Source: Gremmenia infestans (Eukaryota > Ascomycota > Leotiomycetes > Helotiales > Hamatocanthoscyphaceae). From it: 64,000 nt of DNA. This document shows positions 1 to 11,569 of this stretch, one piece after another. Position numbers and translations under genes: made by a program. Every line of letters starts with the position of its first letter. Within the stretch, counting starts at the first letter, position 1. The DNA is taken from contig JAFEVB010000022.1 of NCBI GenBank assembly GCA_032629725.1, positions 1,860,001-1,924,000 of the forward strand. The letters run 5' to 3'. The notes under the pieces are model-generated. The model did no database searches. It saw only the letters and a list, made by a program, of their open reading frames with translations, and was not told the origin of the DNA.

Positions 1-490
1 TGATTATCATCACAGGCGCCCATAAATCCCTTGCGCTCAAGAAATGTATCGAAGATGGCGTGAACCACATGTGGACACTATCGAGTCTACAACTACACCC
101 TCACCCCATGATCGTAGTTGACGAAGACGCAACCCTGGAACTACAAGTGAAAACCGTCAAAGTAATTCATTCCCTCTCCAACATAAGATAATCCCCAAGC
201 TAACGCGAAACCAGTATTTTAAATCCATCGAAGCAGTAGCTTCCTCCCAAGGCTTCGAACAAATCCTCCCCTCGAAAATCCGCACCGGTCCCCGCACAAC
301 CGCGCTCAACTCTACATATAGCCCCTCGAAACCACCTACGCCAGCACCTATCAAGGACGAACCGAGCATCCAATCCCCGCAACCCGTTACCAGTACGTTG
401 CTTGCGGCGCCTGCGACAGAGTATCCGGTACGTAGCCATACGCCAGAGTTAGTGCCGGATCGTATGGGCAGTCGCATTGCTGCTTTTTAG
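1..490 (+). CDS. NAG1: Glucosamine-6-phosphate deaminase, 3' end only
   Basis: Converts glucosamine-6-phosphate to fructose-6-phosphate and ammonia, the last step of GlcNAc catabolism, in the cytosol. Only the C-terminal part lies in the window; the gene enters from the left edge in the frame starting at base 3. Exon 3-161 encodes the family-typical stretch ending HKSLALKKCIEDGVNHMWTL and then LQLHPHPMIVVDEDATLELQ. A 53-base GT-AG intron (162-214, branch GCTAACG) separates it from 215-490, which begins YFKSIE and ends in a fungal low-complexity Pro/Ser/Thr tail (stop 488-490). The Pro-rich tail is longer than in bacterial NagB, as is usual in filamentous fungi. Neighbours 5265-11125 are the other two enzymes of the same pathway, which strongly supports the assignment. 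Confidence 0.93.
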
Positions 491-1426
491 GGATGGATGG
501 TGAATCATGGACTTGAAATGAGCCAGGAGGGAGGGCATGTGGGGGACAGATTGCGGGTGTTGGATGTGGGCCTAGGGAGACAAAGAGAGAACGGTGAAAT
601 TGTAAAAACAAGACACGACAAAAATTATATACCAAATTTAAATTTAGCATGAAATTCATACATAAAAACCCACGCCCTCTCGTCCCCGCCATCCTGCTCC
701 CCGCTCTTCCGTTTTAACTCATAACGTACCCTTCTTTTAAAGCTACTCGGCAAGTGCCAGCCCTCCCTCCCTCTACCTCCTTGAAGCTCCTACCTACCAC
801 ACTTCTTCCCTACCTATGTAGGTATCAGGTAACGCAGGCATTCATCAGGCACCCACGAGTATATACCTAGGTACCTTAGTTAGCTCCTACCACAACTTCC
901 TGAAATGCAATCACACCACACCTCAACTCAATTCCACATCGCAGACTTCCCTTCCCTTCCCACACCATAAGGCACCGTTTCGTCTCATTCCTCACGCCTG
1001 GCCTGGCCGCGCTCCTCCTTCCTGCGCCGCTTTACCCTCCCTCCCTCGTGACGGATGTATTCTCTCTTTTCAGTTTCAATGTTCTTCTGGATCTTCCACC
1101 TCAATTCCTCTTCTCTGCACCTTTCAGGCCCGCGGAAGTGCAGCTCGAGTGCAGCTGGTAGAGAAGTCTCTTGGGTGTGTTGACAATTTGTGTGTTATTT
1201 TGAAATCGGATTCGGATTCAGACTCGGAGGCTTGGAGATGGTGTGTTGGTTTCGCGATTTCTGTTTTTGTTTTTTGTGTTTGTTTGTTTTTTCTGGATTT
1301 GCGGTGCAATAGAAGTGTACTGCAATGGGAGTGATGCTGGGGAGATCTATTCTTCTTCAGAAGTTGAATCGTCTTCGCTGTCGGACTCTTAGTCTGTTCC
1401 TTCGAAATCGTTGTCCGGCAGATCTA
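491..1426. other. Intergenic, convergent 3' region
   Basis: Lies between the convergent 3' ends of the deaminase gene and the STAND-like gene. It contains TACCTAGGTACC-like palindromic motifs near 866-876 and a T/G-rich stretch around 1190-1300. No convincing gene is seen; short ORFs here are low-complexity. Confidence 0.6.
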
Positions 1427-4278
1427 TCAGAGAACAAAATCTGGGTCTATATAGTCGCGATACCAGGAGATGATTCTCTTCTTGAACTTCTGATGGATTC
1501 GGTCAGCACGATACGGGTGACCGATCATGAAATCGACTCCAGGAACTAGTGTGATTTTTTCCTCTTCTGGCCAGCATCCAGGTATGTTCTTTGAGAGGAA
1601 TGCTACATTTGCCGCTTTTATCGTGTATCGAATATCAATAGAATAATAAGAGTCATAAGGGTAATAAGAGTAAGAAGAGTAATACTCATGGCGCGGTGCT
1701 AATAATTCCGACCATAGTAAAATATATATTCGATGAACCACCGATTTCACTTCGTCTAGCGACATTTCTGTGAAGACTCCATTGCACAAGTTTGTTATAA
1801 ACTGCCGTTTAGCTTCCTGAGCTGTTTCGTGAATAATTTGACCATCGAGAAGGCCTGGGACGCCATAAAATGTCTCTTTGTCAAAGAAGTCGTCGATTTC
1901 CATGTCTCGCCAGCCAATTTCTCGAAAAACATCTTCTAAAAATGGCCGATATCCATTACGAATGGCATACCTCCCTAAACATGTATCGATATCGATATCA
2001 AGGCGATTCGATCCATAGCAATCCTTTGGTTCGGCTGTGATGAAGTGGCCAAAGTCCCAATGAGGTTTCTCTAAAAATCGATGGAACTTTGGCGTGCTTA
2101 TAAGAAGCTTCAGCCGGTTCTTGCAGCACTCGCGAAGATCGTCTCTTGTAGATCTTGTTGCACCTAGTAACAATTGTAATGATGCTTGTAATGATACAGT
2201 TGAAACACCGTTCCGGAGTTCGGGCCCAATATCTCTAATGATCGTCCAGGAGTAACGCACTTTATATGTTTTTGCACTTTCAAGAAGTACTTTCAAGTAA
2301 TCTGCCTTGGGATCCTCAAGCATATGTCTCTCGTTCTCTACAACAAGCCCGCCTCGTTTTAAGTGAACCCCCAAGTCGAGTGGCCAAGTTGATTGCTGAG
2401 TAATGGTGGTGACAATGGTATGTTGGATATTGTCGCTATCGATGTGGCCAGAGATATCCGCATCATCGAATGGGTTGTCACAGGAATGTCGAATAATTAC
2501 TCGCATACAGTGGGTTAAGGGATCCTTATTTTCCTCTTTCCCTCCATACCCCTGTAAACCCCAAATCAGAAGTTGGTCTGTAGTATATGGGCTGAAAGGA
2601 ACGCCTCTTCTTCCGCGGGCTTGGATCAACAGATCCAGAAGGCCATATAATTGATCATAGCAGTCCCGATTCAGTTCAATTGACATCATTACAAGATCTG
2701 GAAGGGATTGGCCATACTTGTTTTCCATGAAAGGCGAGGCTTCCCCCGAGATAAAGAGTCGGCGAACTTCGTCTACATCCCATGCGTCGCATGCTGTCCA
2801 GATCGCAGAGTCATGCTCCGGAAGGAGCACAACTTGTCTAAGGGTTCTCTCATACAATGGATCTCCGACAGTTCCTGCCATTGTGTAGTAAAGAGCTCGC
2901 CTGAAAAAAGGTAGTGTGGATCGGAAAGTAATGCAAGTCTTGGTTGCCTTCGACGAGTCCAGTCTGAGTGCTGAGTTTTCTTCGTCCGGGTCCTCTTCCC
3001 AGGTGGCAGATTCGATTGACATATACCGATTACTAAGGTATTCAGTAAAGGAGACTTTCTTCCAGCGAGTGCGTCTCCTCGGATTGTCAAGTGAGCCTTG
3101 AGATGACACAAGTTCAATGTTGTCGCTTTGAACCGCAGCATCAGCATAATTTTCCACTTCGACCAGTCGGTCTTTTTCTTGTCCCCTATCCCGTATGAGA
3201 AGAGCTTGGGCAAAAACTCTAGCGAGCGCCTCGGGATTACTCATAACGGCAGACATCTCTTTAGTTTGGCGCTCTATTGATTGGAGGACCTGAGAATTGT
3301 ATCTTTGACCTCTTTCCAAGCCAACCACGCTCTGTTGTGTCCTATCCGTGACGGTGAAAACAGCCTGTGTTCGTTCCAAGTTATTGTCGATTCTGGCTGA
3401 CGTGCTCATAATTCCTTCCTGTATAGTAGCGAGTGATTCAGATGTCTGGCTGAACCCGTGATCTTGCGCGTCTGACATCGCTTCTAGTTGTCTCATTCCA
3501 TTTTGAAAGTCCTCTCGGCGCTGGGTCTCTGAATCTCGTGTCTGCTGTTTTGTTATATTTCCGATTGCCAGCATCTCTTTTCCTTGGTCTAGTGTGCTGT
3601 CGATCTTTGTCGAAACTTCCACGGTCGTATTATGGATGTTGCTTACGGACTGGGACATCGTGTCGAGTGTGCCACTTTGGGATTGTGCAAGAACGCTGTA
3701 GATGATTCAAGACAATCAGCATCGGCCCGCAATTTTTTGAAGTGAAGAAAAGGGGAAAGAGGACGAAACAGCGGCCACCCTTACCTGGAGGCATTTTGAT
3801 GGGCCAACACCAAGTCAAGTTTTGCGCGTCCTATCTGCTCGAGCAAGGTTGCGACTCCCTTCTTCCCTCTCACAACTTTAACTTTCTCCCACCACAACTT
3901 CACTCCATGTCTTCGAAAACTGATCTCGTACCTGCAGAAAATATTAGCACGCGCTCCGGAATACACTACCGAATTCGCATACTCATCTAGAATACCCCTC
4001 AGTTCCCCCATGACTTCCACACACCTCTCAAGCGCCAGCCTCACAGCCTCGTCAACCTTCGTCTTCACCTCCAAGTTTTCCGTCTCTCCAATGATCCGCT
4101 TAATACCTTGCGCGATAGTACTCAAGCTTTCAAGCTCCTTGACAAGCTTCCTAACATCTTTCGGTGCATTCTTCGCATCTTTAATTAACGTCATACAGCC
4201 TCGCACCAGCTTGGAAGCGACTTCCGCGATAGTTAGAAAACTAGAGATGCCGCCGGCGACGACGAGGAGTTCCGCCAT
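1427..4278 (-). CDS. STAND-type N-terminal helical domain protein with coiled coil and ankyrin-like segment
   Basis: Predicted 920 residues from two exons (4278-3785 and 3695-1427), joined across an 89-base intron (3696-3784, donor GTAAGG, acceptor TACAG). Residues 1 to about 150, starting MAELLVVAGGISSFLTIAEV, resemble the helical fungal N-terminal domain found on STAND/NLR proteins. Residues about 178-315 are polar, Gln/Glu/Ser-rich and predicted coiled coil. Around 465-500 there is a single ankyrin-like unit (ACDAWDVDEVRRLF, then GEASPF...YGQSL). The C-terminal 400 residues are not recognised. No P-loop NTPase (NACHT/NB-ARC) motif is visible, so this is not a complete NLR. The ankyrin-type C-terminus recalls families common in Helotiales, but function is unknown; a role in self/non-self recognition is only an inference from the N-terminal domain. 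It lies inside the GlcNAc cluster but has no obvious metabolic link. Confidence 0.75.
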
Positions 4279-5264
4279 CGTGGATCTGATGTGCTGTGAT
4301 GTGATGGGATGTATGGATGTAATCGTGTTTGTATTTATGAAAAAAGGATTCGAGAATCAGAAAGAAGGGATGCATGGGACAGATGAGATGAGATACGATG
4401 ATGGATGCATGTGCTGGCAAGGCAGATTTCAAGGCAATCCGGAGTTACGCGACAAGGTTGAACTTGCATCGCATGCTGCATAGCTGCGCAAAAGTTGACA
4501 CAGCCTCATTATATCCATAGTCGTCTTTTTACAAGCCTCTTTTCAATTGTTCGCGTGTTGTGTTTTGAGGGTTTTGGGATATTTTGTATGTATATATTAT
4601 ACTTGTAGTCTAGATTGGATTTGGGTCGATTTGTAGCATAGCGTTTACATTATTAATAGTATTGCGTTTTGAGGCGTATTCGATGATGTTGTATTTACTA
4701 TAGTACTTGATAACAGCGAAGAACTAATTTTTTATCTGACTTTTAATTCTCTTCAAATCGCATCTCCAAGGGACCTCGCATAAATTCTGACCCGCTGGAA
4801 CATTGTAAGTTCATCGGGCATAATAGCTAAGTCATGGGCTATGATATTCGGTTGTCCCGAAGACGGTTCCAAAGTTTCGATCTGTGGAATTCAAGCTTGA
4901 TGAGTAAATCAAGGAGGCCTCCAATTCAGATATGTCGAATTGCTCTCGGGGCTTTCGTTGATATTTAATACAACATTACTGACTAGACTTTTGATATGGG
5001 GATGTTGATTCGGGAGAGGTACTGCTGGAGGAATGTGAATCACAGTGCGAACTTTGACGATGTAATAACACTATAGGTTTTACATTTGTGTCGGTAATAA
5101 GTATTTGATTGTCAGGTTCCAGAAGTTCAAGGTGGCGAGGTGGGAAACAGGTGGAATTCGTTATATATAGACGTAGGTATCAAAGAAATCAAAAAATATA
5201 TATCAAACCCCTATCCTAAACTCGCAACATTGAACTATTAACAAGTCAGTAACTATACACCTTT
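4279..5264. other. Intergenic, AT-rich
   Basis: Holds the promoter of the STAND-like gene (right of 4278) and the 3' flank of the GH3 gene. AT-rich with no convincing coding exon. A possible terminal intron of the GH3 gene (donor GTAAGT at 5287-5292 on the minus strand) would end in this stretch. Confidence 0.5.
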
Positions 5265-8200
5265 TCAGTTGCTTGGGGAATAAAAACTTACTGTCTCCGG
5301 GCTACAACTCAGTTCTTCAAATGCATCTAAAACATCAAAACCCATCCCCAACAGCGTATCCCGCTCCTCACCCGCCACCCAATTCAACACACACGTACTC
5401 GCCCTATGCGCTTTATTCTGCCTGATGCCCAACAGCGCCAGGCCCTGCAGCACAATCGCTGCCTGCGGACTACTAGGCACAACAGGCGCCAAGATCCCAC
5501 CCACAGTGTCGCCCGCTGCCTGCAGCACAGGCAAGTACGTCGCAAGCGATGTTTCCTGCCGACAGATGATAACGGTCCCCACAAGCGCGCCATCAACCGG
5601 TGATTTCGCCCTCACGATCCCGCACGCCTTGTGGTCCTCAAGCGCAAGCCGATACAGCTCGAGGACTTCGGGGCCAGCATTGCACCGCACGTGCTCCAGC
5701 ACCGTCTCCGAATTCTCCCTCCCGTGTATCAGATCAAAGGCAAAGCTCACCCGCTGGATACTCTGTAGCAGGCCCTCGGGTGGTTGCCAGTGCGACAAAT
5801 TTCGAATCGTCATAGTGTACAATAATCTCGGTCCCAGGATATCCCATCCGTTGTTCGCGAACCAGCGCTTCAAGCGCGCGCCCTCTGATAAATCGCTCAT
5901 GGGGATCCCTAGGTAGATGCCGGGGAGTCCGGAACCGAGTTGCAGTTTCTTGATGCCGGGTTTTTGGACAAGGCCGCGGACGGCACGCTGGTGCAGCGAG
6001 TGACCGATGGAGAGGTTGCGTTTCGCGGGGTCGACGAATAGGGAGCCGATCATGCCGGTGGAGGCGTAGAAGTAGGTGGAGCAGAAACCGAAGAGAGCTT
6101 GGGTGCTGCTGTTGCGAACTACGTAGTGGGACTCTTCAATAGGTTCACCGGATTCCGAAGGGTTGGACTTGTGGCTGTTAGCACTTGCCATGAAATATTG
6201 AAAAATTGGGGGAAATACTTACCAATTCGAACGATCCAGCTGTTGCACCTGATAATGCGCATATTTGGTTTGGCGGTGATGTCTTCTCCATTGTTTTGAT
6301 GAGAGCTAGCAGACCTCGGTGATCGCGATCTCTGTTCCAGCTCTCGACCAGCCAATGTTGTCTTGACTTTTGAACTTTCCTACTCTTACGCAGTGTGCCT
6401 GGCAGGGTGCCTTGTGGAACGAACTCCCCAAACAGGGCTCTGACCAGTGCACTCATAGCTGTTTCAGTAAAGTCAAAAGTGCAGACATATGTTCCAATTG
6501 CTTTGTCCATAGCAAAATCATACGGCGAGCTGACAGAAACCACAATTAGTGACTTCTTCTTCCCGCCAGCAGATAGCATCGAGCACATCATTGCAACATG
6601 CTTCGTGAATCCATTTTGGTACAAATTACGGTTAGCATCTGCTGTGATGATAATGATCGCAGCCGCTCTATTGATCAGATTTTCGTGAACTGGCCGGACT
6701 CCGTTGGCCGTGTACGAAGTATGTAATAATTTTCCGTGTCTTTGCCGTGCCAATGATCTTCCTAGCTCTCGAAACACGCCTTCTCCGCTCATGATGGATG
6801 ATCTATGCACCCATTTATCGTGTTCCGATGGAATGCCTGGTCCATCGGCTACTGCCTTTGTCGCAGCTGAAGCTGGTAAAGGCTTGACCAATGGCGTGAG
6901 AAGTAGCAGTTCTTCGTCGGGGTATAGAGTATTTGAAAGAGGTAGAAGATGACCTTTGTCTCTCATAATTGTTATCGATTTGTCGTAAGCTTTCGTCGAC
7001 AGGGCCAAGTGACCAGGATGTAAGGTTGCCAGATAATTGACCCCTTCGGGGTTGAGAGCCTTTTCCCATGAAGTACATTTTGACTTCAAGTTTAGCATTC
7101 GCCTAAGAGAGATTTGTATTCTCTCTCTTGAGATCATACCATTTTCAATTCCGAGTTTTAGGCCAGAGATGGCTTCTAATTGAACTGTGAACGAGCGGCA
7201 GAGCAACACGAGATCACAGCCTGCCTCCACTGCCATGACAGTACCACCTCTCACGCCGATATCGTGGCTGAGAGCATCCATTTCTAGGCATTCTGATATC
7301 GTGACCCCATTGAATCCCAAGTCATTCCTTAGTAAGTCATCCACAACTTGATCACTCAAGCAAGCGTGCATAACATTCATACCTGATGGTGATGTCAGTC
7401 AATCCTTCTTAAACAAAGATTCACAAAAACGCTTACCAGCATTAGCTATTGCGCAACCGCCAACCATCATTGCATCCAGTCCTTCTCTGATTGCGTTTCT
7501 GAAAGGAACCAGGGCGCCAAGACTCAGTTGCTCAAGTGTCTCAGTGATGATAGGCATATCAAGTGATGATCCCAAGAAGTCCAGGTTACCGTACGAAGGA
7601 AAATGCTTTCCACACGTGACAATCCCGGCATCTTTGTAGCCGTTCATGGCAGCAATTCCATATTGAGATACCTCTTGAGGATCATCTCCAGTAGCTCTAA
7701 CACCTAAAGGTTGATATCGAGCATTCGTCAAGACATCCAATACGGGGCCCATGATCATGTTAATCCCGACAGCATTTAGCTCTTTGCCTGTAGCATTGGC
7801 GACTTCATATGCTATTTCGGGGCTTCCAGTTGCCGCAACCCCCATGGCGCTAGGGAACTGGCAGATATAGTCATCGTCGAAGAGACTATTGACCCCGCCA
7901 TTTTCCTGGTCCAAGGCGATGAGCAAAGGAACTGGATGACCAGCATTATGGGCTATTGTTTGTAACTCTTGAACAAGACTTGCGGTTTGTTGTGCAGCTG
8001 TTGATGTCAGTTGCTGCTAGAAGAGGATTCCGGGATTTTACAAGATTTTGGTGAAATATGGAGTATAAGGGAAGAAGAGTATGAGCAAGACCAAGATAAT
8101 ATGAGACGACCATACTGCCCAACACTTTTCAAATGCCTGGCTCAACTTGGTACGGCAGGCAAGAGGTACTGTCCGCCTTTCCTCATTCGTCCATTTTGAC

Positions 8201-8759
8201 AGAGCTAGTCGAACGTTCAGGATGCACGAGACTATACGCTGGGTTTCTGCACATGGAAGAAAGTAGGGTTCACATACTTTTCAAATTCTTGGTTGTCAAT
8301 AGAATAGCACCTAAGTGATGATCCTCTATCAAAGTACGAATCTGTGGAGTTACTTCTGTTCCATCGAATCCCATAAAGAAGCAGGCCCCGATTGCCCTGT
8401 CAAATCGTCAGTGAGTGCACCAGTGTCTTCCATCTTGGCATTGGCATTGGGTCGAAAAGGGGTCTACTAGCGCGACGACACGCAACGTAGAATCATACAA
8501 ACCAGGGGATGATTCTGATACGTGTCTGTGTAAGCAATTCGATCCTTGACCCAAGCCCAAGCACGGAAAGATGATGGATGATGGCGCAACATGGCATAAG
8601 CTGGGCGAGGATACTTCACCCCACAGGGACGTAGCGTACTGTAGTCCCTTACGAAGCTTGCGAGGCATGTACGAGTTTCTACTCTGCTCACGGGAGTGTA
8701 TGTACATACCAATCGAGCTCTTTCCAGAGCGGGTCCAAATCATCTTCGGGCGCCTCCAT
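5265..8759 (-). CDS. nag3: GH3 beta-N-acetylglucosaminidase fused to C-terminal GNAT domain
   Basis: Predicted intracellular enzyme releasing GlcNAc from chito-oligomers for the pathway encoded alongside. Five exons: 8759-8710, 8396-8278, 7997-7437, 7382-6223 and 6167-5265, giving 930 residues with all phases consistent. The first two introns are unusually long (313 and 280 bases); the others are 54 and 55. Residues 1-50 carry the family start (ELDWAIGACFFMGFDGTEV). The GH3 core has LLIALDQENGGVNSLF, CGKHFPSYGNLDF and VTISECLEMDAL. The C-terminal 300 residues are GNAT-like, with the acetyl-CoA loop region IGSLFVDPAKRNLSIGHSL. The GH3-GNAT fusion is known in filamentous fungi (T. reesei NAG3 type). 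No signal peptide is seen. The 6168-6222 intron uses an AAG acceptor and is the least certain join; an extra 3' intron near 5292 is possible. Confidence 0.9.
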
Positions 8760-9761
8760 CTTTACAAGTTTCGAACGGGCCGTCGTAGCTGGCGATCTGC
8801 TACCTGTCACCTGGTAGCAGGGGGGTCTTGTTCTCGTATAAGCGCGGGCCAACTACACAGCCTTTCCGTTCCATTAAGCTCTTCTCACATAAGAGCATGT
8901 TCATGGACCGTCGCAACGTGATGATTCTGTTCTGTCTCGGTAGCCTCATGGAGGTGATTGGAATCAATTGTGTAACGGATAAGCTCAAGATAATAAGCGC
9001 TTAGTGATGGGCCGAAGACAAGAGTATTTGCGGGTCGGGTCACGTGTAGGATACGGCGTATTGCCGGGAATAGAGATAAACCGAACATATATATTTCTAC
9101 TCCACCCTCTTTCCATTCTTCAACTATTCAAAGGCAACATCTTCACCACAAGTCTGGCGTCCGCCTCTCAGTAGAGGTTGCTTCATGTGTAGAAAACATT
9201 GAGCTTGTCAAGCAGCCTTCAAGTTGCTGAAGCTTTCTGTCCGGCCCCTTCGCCTTGGCCCTATCTATGTTATGTATGCACAGTCAAGCATCAAAGTGGG
9301 ACAGGATTGATTGATTGATAACGATTCGAGTGAAACATATTTCTTTCCTTCATAGTTTCAAGGATCTCCAACCATTTTTGGCGTGCTCTTGATAAACGCA
9401 TCAATTTGCTCTTTACAAAACTACACGTTGCTTTCAGACCCAGTAAATGCGGCGAATCCCTCGGACCGATGAGACGTTACATTTAAGCGACTGAGTAACT
9501 CCATCTCCATCATATCTTGCTCCACTCTTATCCTGTCGACTAAGTCATGTCACATTCTTAATCATCGTCATTTGCCGCCTACTACTTGTCATTGCGGGAA
9601 CATACCACATAATAAGGGCCCGTTGAAGCTTTTTGTACACTCATGTTATTCATCATGTAGTCCTCCAAGGTAAATCGTGGTGCAGCGCCACCATAAATCT
9701 CCTATCTTCAATTAGAACAAAGAACAAAGAACTTCCACTTCTATTCTTAAATTCAGTCATC
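8760..9761. promoter_or_regulatory. Shared divergent promoter of the GH3-GNAT and deacetylase genes
   Basis: About 1 kb between the start codons of two GlcNAc-pathway genes reading away from each other. It contains one E-box palindrome CACGTG at 9041-9046. It also has one CGCAAAT core (minus strand, 9026-9032) matching the Ndt80-type element CRCAAAW; Ndt80-like Ron1 regulates GlcNAc genes in Trichoderma. A single short match is weak evidence. Confidence 0.5.
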
Positions 9762-11125
9762 ATGCCTTCTGCTGTTCCCACGAACAATAATGAGATTATC
9801 ACCAAGTTTACGAATTGCCGGCTGGTAAAGGGCGATGATCTGGTAGAGCAGGATCTCTGGGTGAGCTCAGCGACCGGGATGATTGTCAGAAGTCAAGAAG
9901 CTTTCTATGGAGCGCATGCAACACCCGATGTTACTATCAACCTGGGAGGACGAATAATCTCACCTGGTCTGATTGATGTCCAGCTCAACGGAGCATTCGG
10001 TTTCAACTTTTCCTCGATACCAGAAGAGCCCTCGAGCTATGGCAAAACGTTGCGACAAGTCAACAAGTCCATAATTCAGACAGGCGTCACATCCTACCTC
10101 CCAACCCTAACTACACAACCCCAAGAGGTCTACCACAATGCCCTGCCATATCTCGGTCCATCTGGCGGCCTTCGGATCGCATCAGATGGCGCAGAATCCC
10201 TCGGAGCACACTGCGAAGGGCCCTTCCTCTCGTCCACCAAAAATGGCGTCCATCCCGTCGAATGCATCACACCAGCCTTAAATGGCTTCAGCGACCTCGA
10301 AGCCATGTACGGCGCCACCAACATAAATCCCACCCTCGACCCACTCTCCGGCACTCTCCAAGCACCCAAAATCAAGAAAATCACAGCCGCGCCTGAGATT
10401 GGGGCTATGATGCGGACGATTCCAGATATTACAGCGAGGGGGATCGTATATAGCATCGGGCACACAGAAGCGAGCTATGAGGAGGCATCGCTGGCCGTTG
10501 CTTCCGGCGCAACGATGATTACGCATCTCTTCAACGCGATGCGGCCCCTGCACCACCGCAACCCGGGCGTTTTCGGCGTGCTCGGTATCGCAGAATCGCT
10601 TTCAAGACCGTACTTCGGGATTATTGCCGACGGCATACATCTCCACCCCACGAGTATCAAAATAGCGTTCAACGCGCATCCGGAGGGCTTCATATTGGTG
10701 ACTGATGCAATGCATCTTGTGGGCTTGCCGGATGGCGTCTATGAGTGGAATAATGGGGAAAGAATCTTGAAAAGAGGAAGTCAGTTGTTGTTGGAGGGAA
10801 CGGAGAAAATTGCTGGGAGGTTTGTTTCTTCCATTCCTGTGGGCGGGAAAAGTATACTAACATTTGCCATAGTTCAATTACCCTAATCGAATGCGTGAGC
10901 AACTTCCTTAATTTCTCCGGAGCCAGTGTTCCGCAAGCACTGAAGGCGGTAACAGCCACACCAGCTGCCATGTTGGGCCTGAGCGGAGTTAAGGGTAGCC
11001 TAGAGAGCGATGCCGATGCTGATCTAGTTGTGCTCGATGAAGAGGTCGATGCGATGGGGAAGAGAAGTCTTAGAGTTGATCAGGTGTGGAAGTTTGGCAG
11101 TAAGGTGTTTGATAGATCCCAGTAG
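9762..11125 (+). CDS. DAC1: N-acetylglucosamine-6-phosphate deacetylase
   Basis: Hydrolyses GlcNAc-6-phosphate to glucosamine-6-phosphate and acetate, feeding the deaminase at the left edge. Two exons (9762-10819, 10873-11125) with a 53-base intron containing a perfect branch site (ATACTAACAT) give 436 residues, a normal length. The amidohydrolase metal and catalytic residues are visible: HCEGP with Glu152, GHTEA with His234, THLFNAM with His255 and the catalytic Asp315 in LVTDAM. The first ATG in good context is at 9762; the open frame extends upstream only through a non-ATG region. The gene is divergent from the GH3-GNAT gene and probably co-induced with it by GlcNAc. Confidence 0.96.
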
Positions 11126-11569
11126 ACTCTATTAGAGATACAGCATTTGGCGGCGTATAGATTGTAATTAGATATAAATCCGAAGGTTTCATCATGACCT
11201 AAGTCCTCCGACTTCCATATCTTCGCGCCTTCATTGGTGCTTCATTGAGAGGTCGAAAGCTGCAAATAGTGGAAATGTTCACAAGGTCCTTTTCTAGAGG
11301 GGCAGCCGAATTGGACATCCCTGATATTAGGGGGTGCCAGGTACTAAACTCATTGCCAATATTATAGCTTAGCGTATCGAAATTATAACGCGTCAGTCGA
11401 CCCCAACATGCTGGACGGACTTCCTATACTTGTACTGTACATGTCGCTTATTTTCAGGAATTCAGGAGGCGGGGTGACTGCAATTGCCCCTCCTTTTTAT
11501 TTCGCTGAATACCTGCAATCTCAGTCAGTATGACATATCTATACCCAAACATCAGCTTAAATATCCATC
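11126..11569. other. Intergenic, convergent 3' region
   Basis: Separates the deacetylase 3' end from the 3' end of the decayed transporter. No coding signal or repeat recognised. Confidence 0.5.
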
